Below the pieces are notes generated by a model. It did no database searches. It had not been told where the DNA came from and saw only the letters and a program-made list of their open reading frames with translations. Shown here piece after piece: positions 1 to 12,044 of a stretch of DNA of 59,072 bases. This stretch comes from Fragilaria crotonensis (lineage: Eukaryota > Bacillariophyta > Fragilariophyceae > Fragilariales > Fragilariaceae), in the NCBI GenBank assembly GCA_022925895.1, contig JAKSYS010000381.1, positions 1 through 59,072 of the forward strand. Reading direction: 5' to 3'. The number at the start of each line of letters is the position of its first letter. Position 1 is the stretch's first letter. Position numbers and translations under genes: made by a program.

Positions 1-1362
1 TCCCCGCCGGTGGTGATTCAGGCCACCAATATCAATATCAATGTGGCCTCAGCGATGACGTCGACTACTCACAGACTCAACGCTTCCACGTCCAAGAACA
101 GGGGCACACTGCAACAATCTCAGCATCTATTTTCCCCTGCGTCGTCTGATTCATCTGCTCCATCTAAAATCAAGGAAGTCAAGTTGCAATCCAAGTTCGT
201 TCAGCACTCTGATAACGATGTTGTAGTTGATATGGACGCACTTCAAAAGCTAGCATCCCAAAACCCAACTGCACTTCGGTTAGCAGACATGTACAAGTAT
301 GCCGTAATGAGAGATCGTGGTCAGAGGCTACGAAATGCACAATTTCTGCATAGGGAGCTTCCAATAAGGATTGCTCAACGCGCTCTTGATCTGCTTACCT
401 TGCCACACGGTCTCAACGAATCCCCACCAATTCGGCATGTGGCGCTCATCTACCTTCGATATCTTCAACTATTTGAAACCACCCTGCACCTCAAACTGAC
501 GAGGAGGAGGAAGCTTTCAAAAATGATGCTCACGAGTATCATGCTCGATCGTACATCTATTCCCATGGACATTGCTCGAGGCATCCAAATGTGGCAGGAG
601 GAACGACACGCAGATCTGGATCGCAAACAGAGGCAAGGAATGGAGGATGCTATCTATCGATTCTTTACCGCTAGAGTTGGCCTTCGATTGCTAACGGAGC
701 ATCATATTCTATCCAGCACCAAACTGTCAAATGATCAAAAGAAATCGTTTCGAAATGATCACTTGCACTTATCCAACGACAACAATTTGGGTTGCATTCA
801 AACCGATTGCAATCCAGTAGAACAAGTCGAGCTCATTGCGAAGGATGTCATTCAGCATACAACATCGATATATGGTGTCTGTCCCGAGATAGACATTGTT
901 TCTTCTGGTGAAGAAAATAAGTTTACCTACGTTCCGCATCATTTGCAATACATGATGACTGAGCTTCTCAAGAATTCGTGTCGCGCCACCATTCGCCATT
1001 GCGCCGGCGGCGAACTCCATCCAATTCGTGTCGTTATCGTGATTGGGGCCGAAGATGTTTCCATCAAAGTTGCAGATCGAGGAGGTGGTGTGCCTCGAAG
1101 TACCATGAAGGAGATTTTCAAATTTGCTCATTCAACGAAATCCAAATCGGACGTTCCTGCAGGTAGCGATGACATTCGAGGATTTGGTCTACCTCTGTGC
1201 CGCATTTATGCTAGATACTTTGGTGGTGAATTGACACTCAAGAGCATGGAAGGTTATGGACTTGATGCGTATCTCTACCTCCCACGTTTGGGTGATGCCT
1301 GCGAGAACTTACCTCCTACTGTCAAGGCCAGTCCAGGTGGGCAGATCTCCTTGCCAACGTGA
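1..1362 (+). CDS. Mitochondrial pyruvate/branched-chain 2-oxoacid dehydrogenase kinase (PDK/BCKDK family), 5' end uncertain
   Basis: A protein kinase of the GHKL fold that phosphorylates the E1 subunit of pyruvate or branched-chain 2-oxoacid dehydrogenase in the mitochondrial matrix and so switches the complex off. The N-terminal half carries the family's helical-bundle domain (FLHRELPIRIAQRALDL, then LPHGLNESPPIRHV). The C-terminal half carries the ATP-binding boxes: N-box ELLKNSCRAT, G1 box DRGGGVP and G2 box GFGLPLCR followed by YFGGEL. The frame is open from base 1. The first in-frame ATG is at 55, giving a Ser/Thr-rich leader that could be a transit peptide, but the true start could lie outside the window. 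The sequence alone does not separate PDK from BCKDK. No intron is needed. The stop is TGA at 1360. Confidence 0.9.
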   Translation, partial: SPPVVIQATNININVASAMTSTTHRLNASTSKNRGTLQQSQHLFSPASSDSSAPSKIKEVKLQSKFVQHSDNDVVVDMDALQKLASQNPTALRLADMYKYAVMRDRGQRLRNAQFLHRELPIRIAQRALDLLTLPHGLNESPPIRHVALIYLRYLQLFETTLHLKLTRRRKLSKMMLTSIMLDRTSIPMDIARGIQMWQEERHADLDRKQRQGMEDAIYRFFTARVGLRLLTEHHILSSTKLSNDQKKSFRNDHLHLSNDNNLGCIQTDCNPVEQVELIAKDVIQHTTSIYGVCPEIDIVSSGEENKFTYVPHHLQYMMTELLKNSCRATIRHCAGGELHPIRVVIVIGAEDVSIKVADRGGGVPRSTMKEIFKFAHSTKSKSDVPAGSDDIRGFGLPLCRIYARYFGGELTLKSMEGYGLDAYLYLPRLGDACENLPPTVKASPGGQISLPT

Positions 1363-2999
1363 TGATGTCAAACGATTACTACCATAGCACTAATTGTGCC
1401 GTCCATTATAGATATATTAACTCACTCACAATCATTCCGGCAACCAGTCCCGACCTTTATCTTAATTTTTCCGTGAAGCCGATTTCCTTTATCAGGTCTT
1501 CTCACGGAGTACTTGATTTTGAACCCTTATCCCCATCCACGCAGTGAGATTTCATCCTATAGGGTACCTTCTTTCGAGAAGCCTTTCGATAAGGGCCATC
1601 ATGCCGATTGTAGGGTGAAGGCCTTGGCAAATTAAGGTTATGTGCGAAGGACAAAACCGAATTCACCTTACAGCAAATATTAGCAAATGCGTGGCATCAC
1701 CTTTACGTTACCCCTTTTCCAGCAGGGGGTCATGACCTTTACCTTCACCCTCCCTATGAGTGATTCTACTGCACAACGACACCAATTACACAGCAATCAC
1801 ATTTCTGTTGTCCTAATGGAACAAAGTGCAATGGTAATGTTGGATTCCTTTTACTCTGCTACTTCAGTCCTCCCTAACACAAACACAAGTTAGATTCAAC
1901 ATTGGTAATCAATTCATCAAATTCAGCATGCATACCATCTTCATATGGCCACACAACCCCCCTATAGATCCTCTTGTGATGGTTTACTATCAAATAAGGA
2001 TTCAAGTAGTCCTTCTTGTTGAACCTTGAGAAACAAGTCTCAGGGTCACAGTATGGAGGATTTGACCATCATCAAAATCGTCACCATGACGCATTGTTAC
2101 ACAGATCTGCAGTCACTTGCAGAAAATTCTCCTCCTCTGCAAAGACATGAACAAGGTCATCCAACACATGATTCATTGGGATATTCACCACATTCTGCTG
2201 CTCATGAGCAGAGAGGCTTATGTTGATGGAGCTCTTGGCTTTCAGATGCCATGGCATCGCAATTTCATTCAAAGCATGCTACCTTTCTCATCTGAAAAGT
2301 CATCATCAGTAATAATCAATTAGTCAGCCAAGTGTCAACTTCTAAACATCCAACTTATCTAATCTTGATAAGCTGTATTTTACTCACTCACCATTTTTGG
2401 GTTGTATTGGAGGATTGAAGTGCTCTTCCTCTAGAACAAAAGTTCGGTTAATGTTTAGAAAATGCAACTGAATCAAGTCGAAACCAATACAGTATACACA
2501 AATGCAAATACTCTACTAGCAAGAGGTATTCTACAGTAGTACTAGCGTACATACCGGAACGTTAGGTGTGCACTCGCTGTGAGCGCCAGTCCCCACGCCA
2601 CAGGCACCGTTGCATGCGCACTGTGGACACGAGTCATTTTGAACATGACCATGAGAATTCTCGATTCGTGATTCGCCATTGAGAAACAATTGAATCCAGT
2701 TCGAACTCTATGCGTGCAAAAGGTAGTATCTCCGCATTCTGTTAAATGTTTGGATTTCATTTATATCATTGACGACAGTCATCGGTCATTCTGTTCGTAC
2801 GATGTCTTATCGTTGTTAAAATGGCTGTAGAATAAGTACCATCGGCTGGTTCCAAAACCAAGTAGTAGTCATAGAATCGAGCCACTGCACCGATGGTAGT
2901 CATAGACTATCACACTTATCCAACCAGATGTCCTGCCTCACAATCCCGACATAAGTGCTCGATCTACTCGTACTTTCAAAAGCGAGTTAGGGATTCACC
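1363..2999. other. Intergenic, no gene recognised
   Basis: Only short open stretches without recognisable protein features occur on either strand. The last 60 bases are the presumed promoter and 5' leader of the cysteine-rich gene starting at 3000. I saw no tRNA-like fold or mobile-element end. Confidence 0.5.
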
Positions 3000-5900
3000 A
3001 TGAATCGGCGAACGAGTACGGCGTTATTCGTTTTCGTGCTAGCCGCACATGCGGTCTCGCCTACGACTGCAGCAAGGTCTCTACTTCGACGTGAAGCAAA
3101 CGTGATTTCCGAACTTGCCAACGCCAACCCGAAGACTGAGGAGGAGACCGTAACCTGAAAAAGGAGGACGCTTACATTGAGCCCGTTTGGTTTGATTCCT
3201 ACAAGGAAATTGCAGGCAAGGCGTTCAAGCGTTGCAAGCCTCTGAACAATGTCGCTCCTGTCGATGGTAGTGTGTGCACCCAGATGAAAGTTGGAGACTA
3301 TATCTGTGCTTTTGAAGATCAGACTTGCCCCGACGGATCCATCCATCCAAGAATCAAATGTGACTGTAACATCGGAACTGGGGGTGGTGTCTGGTCTTGC
3401 GAGGAGTACAAGCCTTGCGAAGTTACTCCACCGGTGACGACGTGCCCCGCAAAGCACCCAATCAGCTTTAATCCCCCGTTGACCTGCAGCGAAGGCATGA
3501 TCTGCCCAATCGGCACCAAGAGGTGCTGTGGCGAAGTGTTCCCTCGATTCGTATGTACTTGCATGGATGGCGTTTTTGATTGCAAGGACGATAAATCGTG
3601 TTCTGGGAAATGTCCGCCGAAGTCGAACTCAGCAGAAAACTCAGCAATGCTTCCCATCCGTCCTAACAATGTTACCACCGGAGAAAATTCAGTTACCCCA
3701 GAGAATCCGGCTGAGGCAGAGAAGCCCGCGGAATCAGAGAAGCAAAATTCTACCTTCCCCCCAGCTGGAAAAGTGGATACGTGTCCTAACCCTGGCTCAC
3801 TTACTCCGCCGACGACAGGAACGGAGTGCACCTTAGACCGATCGGAACTTTGCCACTACGACAAGATCTGTTGGTAAGTTCTTCACGAATAACCTGCCAT
3901 ACCTACTAATCATTTCAGTCGTTCAATGATCCCTAACACCATCTGCTACAGCTGTGACCAATGTGACGACCGTTTCTCATGCTCGTGTGAGGATGGCAAA
4001 TGGCAGTGTCTTGAACTTGCATACCGATGTGCGCCTTGCAACAACACCACATCAGAACAGCCAATTGAGACGAAACCTCCCACGGCAACTATTTCTCCAG
4101 GTGCAGAAACATGCCCCAACCCTGATTCTCTCGTTCCTCCCGAGGATGGAACCAAGTGCAGCATCGATCCAACGGAGGTATGCCATTATGATAAGACCTG
4201 TTGGTAAGTTCGGTCAATAAATGACGCCAGATTGGTTTTTAACCAACGTGTCCTCGAGCTATTGATCGGAAAGTGACTGACGTGTTTCTTCGTATTTGCC
4301 TTCTGGTGTGAATTTCAACAGCTGTGACGACTGTATGGACCGTTTCACTTGCACTTGTGTGGATGGTACTTGGCAGTGCGCCGAAATTGCCGTGAGGTGC
4401 ATGGGACAATGCCCCCCAGCCATAAATGGCAAGAAGTGTGATGCAGGATCAGTCGTCGAGGAGGGCCAGACAGAATGCTGCGGCTCGATCCTTCCAATAT
4501 GGCGTTGTCGATGTGGCGGCGAAGGGACGTACGAGTGTATTTTGGAGAATTCTCCATTGAATGCATGCCTTTGCGCTGGGGAACCCCCCGTGGAAGTTGG
4601 TGCTAAAAACGAGACAGATTCAGGCAGCGCTATTACCATTGGTGCTACATGCCCCAATCCTGATTCTATCGTTCCTCCTGAGGATGGGAGCAAATGCAGC
4701 CTTGATCCAGCCCAGGTATGCCACTACGACAAGACCTGTTGGTAAGTTCGGACAAAAACTGTCGCCTGTCGCCGGATTCTTCTTCCTGACCATAAAATGA
4801 ATGTCAACAGCTGCGATGATTGTATGGATCGTTTCACTTGCACTTGTGTGGATGGCGTTTGGCAGTGCGGGGAAGTGGCAATGGGGTGCATGGGACCATG
4901 CCCTCCGTCCGTCGAGGGCACGACGTGTGATGCAGGATCAGTTGTCGAGGAGGGCGAGACTGAATGCTGTGGCTCGATCCTTCCAGTGTGGCGTTGTCGA
5001 TGCGGCAGCGCTGGGACATATGAGTGCACGATGGAGCATCCTCCATGGATGATGTGTAGCTGCGCCATGGAACCCCCCGTAGAGGCAGGTGCCAATAACG
5101 AGACCGCGGCAACTCCTCCTCCGGGAGACCTTGCAGTGACATGCCCTAACCCTGATTCTCTCGTTCCTCCTGAGAGTGGAAGCAAATGCAGCGTTGATCC
5201 AACGCAAGTATGCCATTACGACAAGACCAGCTGGTAAGTTCGGACAATTATAGTCGCCGGATTCGTTGTCAAAAGCTTTCCTCAAGCATCTGACCATACT
5301 TTGAACGTCAACAGCTGCGACGATTGTATTGATCGTTTTTCTTGCACGTGTGTGGATGGGGCTTGGCAATGTGCGGAAGTCGCAATGTCGTGTATGGGAC
5401 CATGTCCTCCGGCCATCAAGGGCACAACGTGTGACGCAGGATCAGTCGTTGAGGAGGGTCAGACGGAATGCTGTGGCTCGATCCTTCCAGTGTGGCGTTG
5501 TCGATGTGACAGCGCTGGGACGTACGAGTGCATTTTGGAGAACCCTCCATGGATGATGTGCAGCTGCGCCATGGAACCCCCGTTAGAAGGAGGTGTCGAA
5601 ACCGCTGCACCAACCGCTGGAAAGAATGTGCCAGATTCAGGTGGCGCCGCAACCACTAGTGCTCCTCCTCCAGGCGACCTCTCAGGCACATGCCCTAACC
5701 CTGATTCTATCGTTCCTCCTGAGGATGGAAGCAAATGCAGCGTTGATCCAACGCTGACCTGCCATTATGACAAGACCTGTTGGTACGTGTGGACGAATAC
5801 TGTTGCAAGATTCCTTTCCTAGCTTTCCTCGAGCTTCAATTCCTAGCAGTGTCTGACTTGTTTTTTTTCCGTGAATGACAACAGCTGTGACGTTTGTGGT

Positions 5901-6179
5901 GACCGTTTTTATTGCGATTGCGTAGATGGTGCTTGGCAGTGCCTTGAAAGGGCAATGTCGTGTATGGGACCATGCCCTCCGGCCGTCAAGGGTACAAAGT
6001 GTGAGGCGGGATCCGTGGTTGAGGATGGCGAGAAGGAATGCTGTGGCTCGATCCTTCCAGTGTGGGTTTGTCGATGTGGCAGCGCTGGTGTATATGAGTG
6101 CACGATGGAGAATTCTCCATGGATGATGTGCATGTGTGCGCAACCTACAGAAGAAGGCAACATCACCATTCTTCCTTAG
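3000..6179 (+). CDS. Secreted modular cysteine-rich protein, six exons (family member A)
   Basis: Function unknown. Exons by splice signals and homology: 3000-3873, 3952-4203, 4322-4741, 4811-5233, 5315-5782, 5885-6179 (about 910 aa once one frame break is bridged). The start ATG gives a signal peptide ending near AVSPTTAA. A leader (RSLLRRE, later EPVWFDSY and AGKAFKRCKP) precedes the Cys modules. Each domain has the form CPNPxSxxPPxxGxxC, then DPxxxCxYDKxC, then CCxxCxDRFxCxC, then DGxWxC and GPCPP. Larger exons add a CCGSILPVWxCRC insert. Every intron splits the domain at the same codon (TG/C, phase 2). The frame must shift between 3137 and 3158, with one base apparently missing, because the signal-peptide frame stops at 3156. 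Exon 4 ends DKTS instead of DKTC. The arrangement resembles cysteine-rich repeats I recall from stramenopile secreted proteins. Extracellular or cell-wall location is an inference. Confidence 0.8.
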
Positions 6180-8069
6180 AACATCTCCCCTTTCTTGCCT
6201 TTTTGACATGGAATAACTAGATAGCAAATACACACGTGCAAGCTTTGTTCTCTAAAATGTTGCAACTTGTCTGGTGGGTGCCTCAGGCATCAGGTCTTGG
6301 ACTTTTCACCGCACCCACCCTTTTGCCAAGATCCTTGCAGCTGGCATTGGGAATCTTGTTATCACAGCTTGAACATCCACAAGTTAGTGTATCAAATATG
6401 ACATTCAACATCCACCTGCATCATGTCACTGCGGGAATAACTGTGCCAGCACAACTATACGAACACGCGCATCCTCTGCCTCTGTTTATTCATCGCGTCA
6501 TCGCCATATTTTGAGTCCGATGCAACTTCCAATCTACCAGTATATAGTAGTTCTAGTCCATCCGGACAACGACGCCACCATATTGTCAATTTTTGGATGT
6601 TTACCCTCAACACTGAAAAAATCCAGCTTCTCCGCCCTCCCCGACTATTTATTTCAATAACCACCGCCCAGTATATGGAATACCAGCGTCAGCCAGATTC
6701 AGATTCTGGTACGCTGCTGGTGTTGTCTTGAACGGTGGCTTCCTTGGACTCGACCCAAGAAAAGGATTATGAACCGAGATTTAGTTCTCAAATTAAACTT
6801 GAGTACACACTACATCTTCCAGATCAACATTCCTTCCGTACTGACACTCACTTCGATGTTGACAAACTGTGCCATCTTTCATGGATCGAATGATCAATTC
6901 AGACGAATGGCATTCTGGGTTGGTATGGTTGGTGCATCATATGCATACGGGCGTCATACTTGTGGAATTAGTGAGGACTTTCCGATTACAGTACTACAGT
7001 ATATGTACCTAAACCTCTAGCTGCCGGGGAGTTGTACAGTACTCTAGTACTATAGTACTAACTTTGTCTATGGTACATGAATTATGCAGTTACTCCTATG
7101 ATATGATATATTTACTCAACGTTCATCTTTAAAGTAGACATAACCGCTACAGTTTCATACGCACAAATATTCGAAGCAATCGATCCATGTAAACCATTTT
7201 GGATTGAGCATGTTTTGTATCAAGCAAAGAAATCATTTTACGAATCATGATGAACCGGTGTGGGTTCGAATTTCGAATTACGTTTGCATAAAATGCATGG
7301 AGAAGTTGAATACGATACTGAAGTCCGCAAAACGACACTCTCATCATTTAAGCGCCTAAAGCATGCAGAATGTCATTCTGATTGCTTGATAATCGGTTGA
7401 GTGGTTTCCCAATATACGCCTTGATTCCATCATGCATGATGTACCGCTACGAGGGTTTGGATAGAAACGGGATCATCATAAATTTTCAAAGGTGTGCCGC
7501 GAGTATTAAATGTTTGTTTCATTCGCCGAAATTGTCAGGTTGTAGGCGAACAATTCTAATTTTGATGTTCTCAACGTTGCTGTCGCACATCCGAAATAAC
7601 CTATTGGGAAAGTCGTGGTGAGCTGTCGGCCGTTATTCCCCTTTTAAATATTCATTCACTAATGGACAGTGAGTGCAAGATACCAACCTGATTCACGACC
7701 AACAACTATCTCGTAGTATCACATCGAGAACGTTGCAGGATAAAATCACAAGCGGTACGACATGTGCAGACACGCATCATATACCGGTACTGGTATGTCA
7801 TATGCAAAACAGGTTAGCAGCATCGATGCGGTCGCATGTCGGTAGTGGCATATTTCTCATCTTTTGATATCACCAGCAACATTTTGGATCAAGGGAGGAG
7901 TTCATCGAAGTGAGCATACGCCATACGTGCCATACAACAATCCACTCTCATAGTTCATAGCTCATAGTGTGCTTCTCACTATCTACCAGTGATTTTTGAG
8001 TATTGAAGAGTCCAGAGTTTCGTACCGGTCAACCGCCACTACATAACAAGTACTGCACCACGAAGTGAA
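6180..8069. other. Intergenic between the two large cysteine-rich genes
   Basis: No gene is supported except a short coding-like segment at 6617-6772, listed separately. A GTAC-rich patch (cagtactctagtactatag) lies near 7035. The rest is unstructured, with stops in all frames. Confidence 0.45.
6617..6772 (+). other. Possible orphan C-terminal coding segment
   Basis: This frame is open from just after a TGA at 6614 to a TGA at 6770. Its last 25 codons look protein-like (SARFRFWYAAGVV, then LNGGFLGLDPRKGL), with a small hydrophobic stretch and a basic end. No start codon or convincing splice acceptor was found. It may be the last exon of a small gene or a relic. The family is not recognised. 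Confidence 0.25.
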
Positions 8070-10692
8070 ATGAACAACAATCGATATGGCAAGAGTTGTG
8101 CCAGTCGCTGCACACGCTTATTATTGTTCCTTCTTGTCCTCGCTGCCGCTGTCTCTCATGTGACTGCAGCAAAGTCTCTGCTTCGTCGCGAAGGAAATGT
8201 CAATTTGAACGTCAACGACGAAGCTGGACAGGAAGGACGTTCCCTTGGAAGGTTAAGCCAAGGCTACCTGGAACCGGTTTGGTTTGAATCCTACAAGGCG
8301 ATTGCGGGCAAGGCGTTTAAGCGTTGCAAGCCTCAAACAACGTCGCTCCTGAGGATGACAGTTCATGTCCGCTTTTAAAAGGAGTGGGCGACTACAGCTG
8401 CGCTTTTGAAGATCAAACATGTCCGGACGGATCGATCCATCCAAAGATCAAATGTGATTGCAGCAAGAGAACTGGTCTTTGGTCTTGCGAGGAGTACAAA
8501 CCTTGCGAAGTTACTCCACCCGTGACGACATGCCCTGCGGAGCACCCAATCACCTACAGTCCTCCATTGACATGCAGTGAAGGTTTGATTTGTCCCATTG
8601 GAAAACAGAACTGCTGTGGCACCACCTTCCCACTCTTTGTCTGTACCTGCAAGGATGGCGTTTTTAAGTGCGATGACGACAAGTCATGTTCTGGAAAATG
8701 TGACGCTACTCCAGTGCCATTGCCATCCGTTGCTCCAGTGCCATTGCCATCCGTTGCTCCAGTGCCATTGCCATCCGTTGCTCCAGTGCCATTGCCATCC
8801 GTTGCTCCAGCACCAGTGCCATCCGTTGCTCCAGCACCAGTGCCATCCGTTGCTCCAGTGCCATTGCCCGTCCCAACCAGCAGCCCACAATCCATGGTAG
8901 TGACCGCACCTCCGAACCCGAGATCCTTTGATTGTCCAAACCGAGGCTCGCTCATCCCACCTGAACGAGGTAGTCCGTGCAATTTGGACCCGTCGGCAAG
9001 TTGCAAGTACGACAAAGAATGCTGGTAAGTTTAAATTCTGCAGAGCGCCACCTTGGTTTCCTGTCTTCCTTTCTGACTCTTTATTCCACATTTGTTTGAA
9101 TCACAACAATCCACGACGATATTGACGACGACAGCTGCGCTACCTGTGTTGACCGATTTACCGCTACATGCAAGTTTGATGTGTGGGAGGTGGTGGAAGT
9201 CGCCATTGACTGTCTTCCGGGACCTTGCCCACCGACACTTCCTCCTGGATCTCTTGAAACTGCTGCTCCGACGGGGGAACTCACATTTACGTGTCCCAAC
9301 CAAGACTCGATCATTCCACCAACGCAAGGTAGCGAGTGCAATGTGAACCAAGCACAACTGTGCAAGTATGATCAAACCTGTTGGTAAGTTTTTTTTCAAA
9401 ATCTCCGTCACTTTCTCTGCTGCACCTCACTCTTTTTTAACTCACAATCGACGTCGATTTTAGCTGCGGGTCTTGTGTCGACCGATTCTATTGCTCTTGC
9501 GTCGCTGGCCAGTGGTCATGCACGGAATTGGCCTTTGACTGCTTGCCCTGTGTCGACCCAGTAGTGACATGCCCCGTCCCTACCGACACCCCTTATCCGA
9601 ATGGCGAATGTACCCTTCCGTTGGACAAAGTCTGTGGGTATGGAGAAGTATGCTGGTGAGTGAGATGTTGACGACGTGTGGCTCCATCCACGGTTTCTTG
9701 TTCTTACGATGTGACACTCACCGTTCTTTCAGCTGCGACAATTGTGTTGTCGAAACCTCATGCCAATGCAATTTCGGTACATGGCTCTGTTCCACTCTTG
9801 ATCTCCCATGCACGGAAACTTGCCCCCCACCAGGAACAAAGGACGTTGTTGACGTTGCCACCACAGCCCCACCCATTGACCCTGTCACGTCGTGCCCAAT
9901 TCCATTGGACATGGATCTCTCTATCAATGGCACCATGTGTGAGCTCCCTGACGCCACGGAGTGTAACTATGGAAAAATTTGTTGGTAAGCTGTCCAACGA
10001 TGTTGAAACATGCAAATGAATTCGAGGCGCCCTATCATTTGCTGCCTTTTTTGCTTATCATGTAATGTAGCTGCGACAGTTGCATTGAGCGCTTCTACTG
10101 CAGTTGCAACGGTGGCGTGTGGATCTGTTCCGAACTTGCATTCCGCTGTGGACCGTGCGACGTGACTACTACAGAATGCCCAATCATTGAGGACCCAAGC
10201 ATCTCTCCCGTTCCCGTCGGATCCTGCAATGTCCCACAAACGAAGGAGTGTACTTATGGTAAAACATGCTGGTACGTGTTTGTACCATTGTGAAACGTTT
10301 TGAATTTGTTTACATTTTCTAATATATTCGCTCCTGTACCTACCTTACTCTTACACCATTTCAGCTGTGACAATTGCATCGATGAATTCTACTGCCATTG
10401 TGAAAGTGGCACATGGTCATGTGCCCAACTCGCGTTTGGTTGTTTGGGACCGTGTCCACCACCTGAGAATGGTCAACCATGTGAACCAACATCAGTGATT
10501 GAGAGCGGAGTTTTTGAATGTTGTGGCTCCATCTCACCACAATGGGTTTGCCGTTGCGGTATTGCTGGAACCTACGAATGCACTGCCTTGTTCCCACCCG
10601 GCGTGGTTTGTGCCTGTGCTCCCCCACCCGATGAGCTGTTCCTACTCGACTCTCCTCCGGTACTTGTGGAAAATACCACTATTCTTCCCTAA
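8070..10692 (+). CDS. Secreted modular cysteine-rich protein, six exons (family member B)
   Basis: Paralogue of the gene at 3000-6179. Exons: 8070-9024, 9135-9383, 9464-9655, 9733-9984, 10071-10271, 10365-10692 (about 725 aa with one frame break bridged). It begins with a signal peptide (LLLFLLVLAAAVSHVTAA). The leader KSLLRRE, EPVWFESYKAIAGKAFKRC and the first Cys block (GDYSCAFEDQTCPDGSIHPK) match member A closely. The frame breaks near 8330, where the paralogue has one more base (CCTCTGAACAA against CCTCAAACAA). Exon 1 carries a Pro-rich tandem repeat. Internal exons are shorter than in A and lack the CCGSILP insert, which returns only in the last exon (CCGSISPQWVCRC). All introns are phase 2 at the same domain position. 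Both proteins end in the same TILP tail. Function unknown; likely extracellular. Confidence 0.8.
8711..8872 (+). repeat. 24-bp tandem repeat coding a PVPLPSVA linker
   Basis: Six full 24-bp units (ccagtgccattgccatccg plus ttgct) and a partial seventh run in frame. The first four units appear identical, and units five and six change to ccagcaccagtgcc. They code a Pro/Val/Ser linker between the first Cys block and the first CPNRGS module. A whole-codon repeat of this kind can vary in copy number between alleles. Confidence 0.9.
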
Positions 10693-11556
10693 AGAATCAT
10701 CTATATGAGAGTGAGATCCACATTGTACTGATGTATACGTCATGTTGTTCTTGTCGGAGATGCTTTGTTTGGATGCGATCCAACTTTGGTGGTTTACTTG
10801 CGTTGCTTGAGAGAAGAGTTTATCATTGACAATATATGTTTTTTCGAAATTTTATTTGATCCCATTGGATCTGGCGTACTTCTATACGTCTACTACCGTA
10901 GCTCGATGAGTAACTTGACAACCATTTCAATTTTGTATTTAGTTTTATAAACAGGATTTAAAACCTTATGTCGGCTTGGAGGATGAGTGAACGTACCTCG
11001 GAGACATGAACAATCCCCAGCGCGTGTCGAGAGTCGATGACTACAACTATATTCGCGAGGTTTGCCTTCGAACATGTGTCCGTGTGTCTCATCGAATTCC
11101 ATACACGTTTGTCACGAGTCTTGATACGCGATGGCGTCGAAGTATAACTCAACGTGCGGCAATTCATGTTTCACAGCCCTTTGCTTTCGGTCAAGACACT
11201 TGATGTTCCACACATCCAGTAAGGGGACGTTGATGGTAGGCCGGAAGATCGGACGTGCGTTTGCAAGTCCCTTGCCAATCTCATTGCCTTCGAACTGTGC
11301 TTCAGAATTCCAGACTTTGACATGATGTGTTCTTTCCAGAAGGCGTCCCTACAACGTTCGAGTATTCAAGGCACCGATTTCCTCAATCTCGAGGTAAGTA
11401 TGCATAAAGACAGACCCATTTCCAAAGCCTGATCGGGCATGTCCAACACGTAAACAAGAAATAGCTACTGAAATAGTAGTTCGAAGGTGCAGTAAAGATG
11501 CCTGAGTTGAAGCATGAACTACGCAATGTTAAGTTATCTTCCTTGACGGTGCGCGA
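10693..11556. other. Intergenic with a possible decayed minus-strand reading frame (11112-11483)
   Basis: On the minus strand one frame reads sensibly from 11483 down to a TGA at 11112, with a single in-frame TAG at 11349-11351. Segments such as ALNTRTL and KVWNSEAQFEGNEIGKGL look protein-like, but no family is recognised. It lies just downstream of the mL41 stop codon. It could be a relic, an unrelated exon or chance. Nothing else was seen here. Confidence 0.25.
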
Positions 11557-12044
11557 CTAATCACGAATCAAGTCATGTCCTGCGATGCTCGCAGGTGGCC
11601 CTGGTCTAGCGTAAGGACGATACGAGTAGTCAACAAAAGGCTCTTTAAACGCCTCTTCGCAGCTCTGGTGGGATCTTCGATACTGTTGATGCAATGTACG
11701 GCTTCAGCTGAAGGTGTAATCGAACGAACAAACAAAATGTGTCAGAAACTGTCGGCACACCGATAAAACAAAGTGCACACAACTCAACTCACTTTGAAAT
11801 CCGTCAAATCGGGCACAATTAATTGCATTCGTTTCAATGGGTCAACCACAAATCTTGCTTTCGATGTAATATGCCCCTCCTTCGTCGAGCCAGTTCCCTT
11901 GTAATACCCCTTGCCTGCCCTCTTGGGAGAAAGGGGTTGGCGTTTCGTGGCAGACTTGCTCATACGCTTCGACATCCATCGTACTTGAGTACTCAGAAAA
12001 CTGGGGGTAATACTAACCGCGACGGAAAAGAAGGATTGAAACAT
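11557..12044 (-). CDS. Mitochondrial large-subunit ribosomal protein mL41
   Basis: Small mitoribosomal protein of the MRPL41/mL41 family. The start ATG is at 12044. Exon 1 (12044-11793) has a hydrophobic or mitochondrial-type N-terminus, then LSPKRAGKGYYKGTG and RMQLIVPDLTDFK. The intron (donor GTGAGT at 11792, acceptor CTTCAG before 11707) joins this to LKPYIAS, rebuilding the family signature VPDLTDFKLKPYI. Exon 2 then reads PPEL, EEAFKEPFVDYSYRPYARP and stops at TAG 11557-11559. Exon 2 needs a one-base correction near 11660 (an apparent extra C between PPEL and EEAF). The neighbours are unrelated. Identification rests on the signature and overall plan. Confidence 0.75.

Noticed and set aside
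8554-9015. Antisense 153-codon frame rich in GATDGNGT
   Set aside because: It is the reverse reading of the Pro-rich tandem repeat in the cysteine-rich gene.
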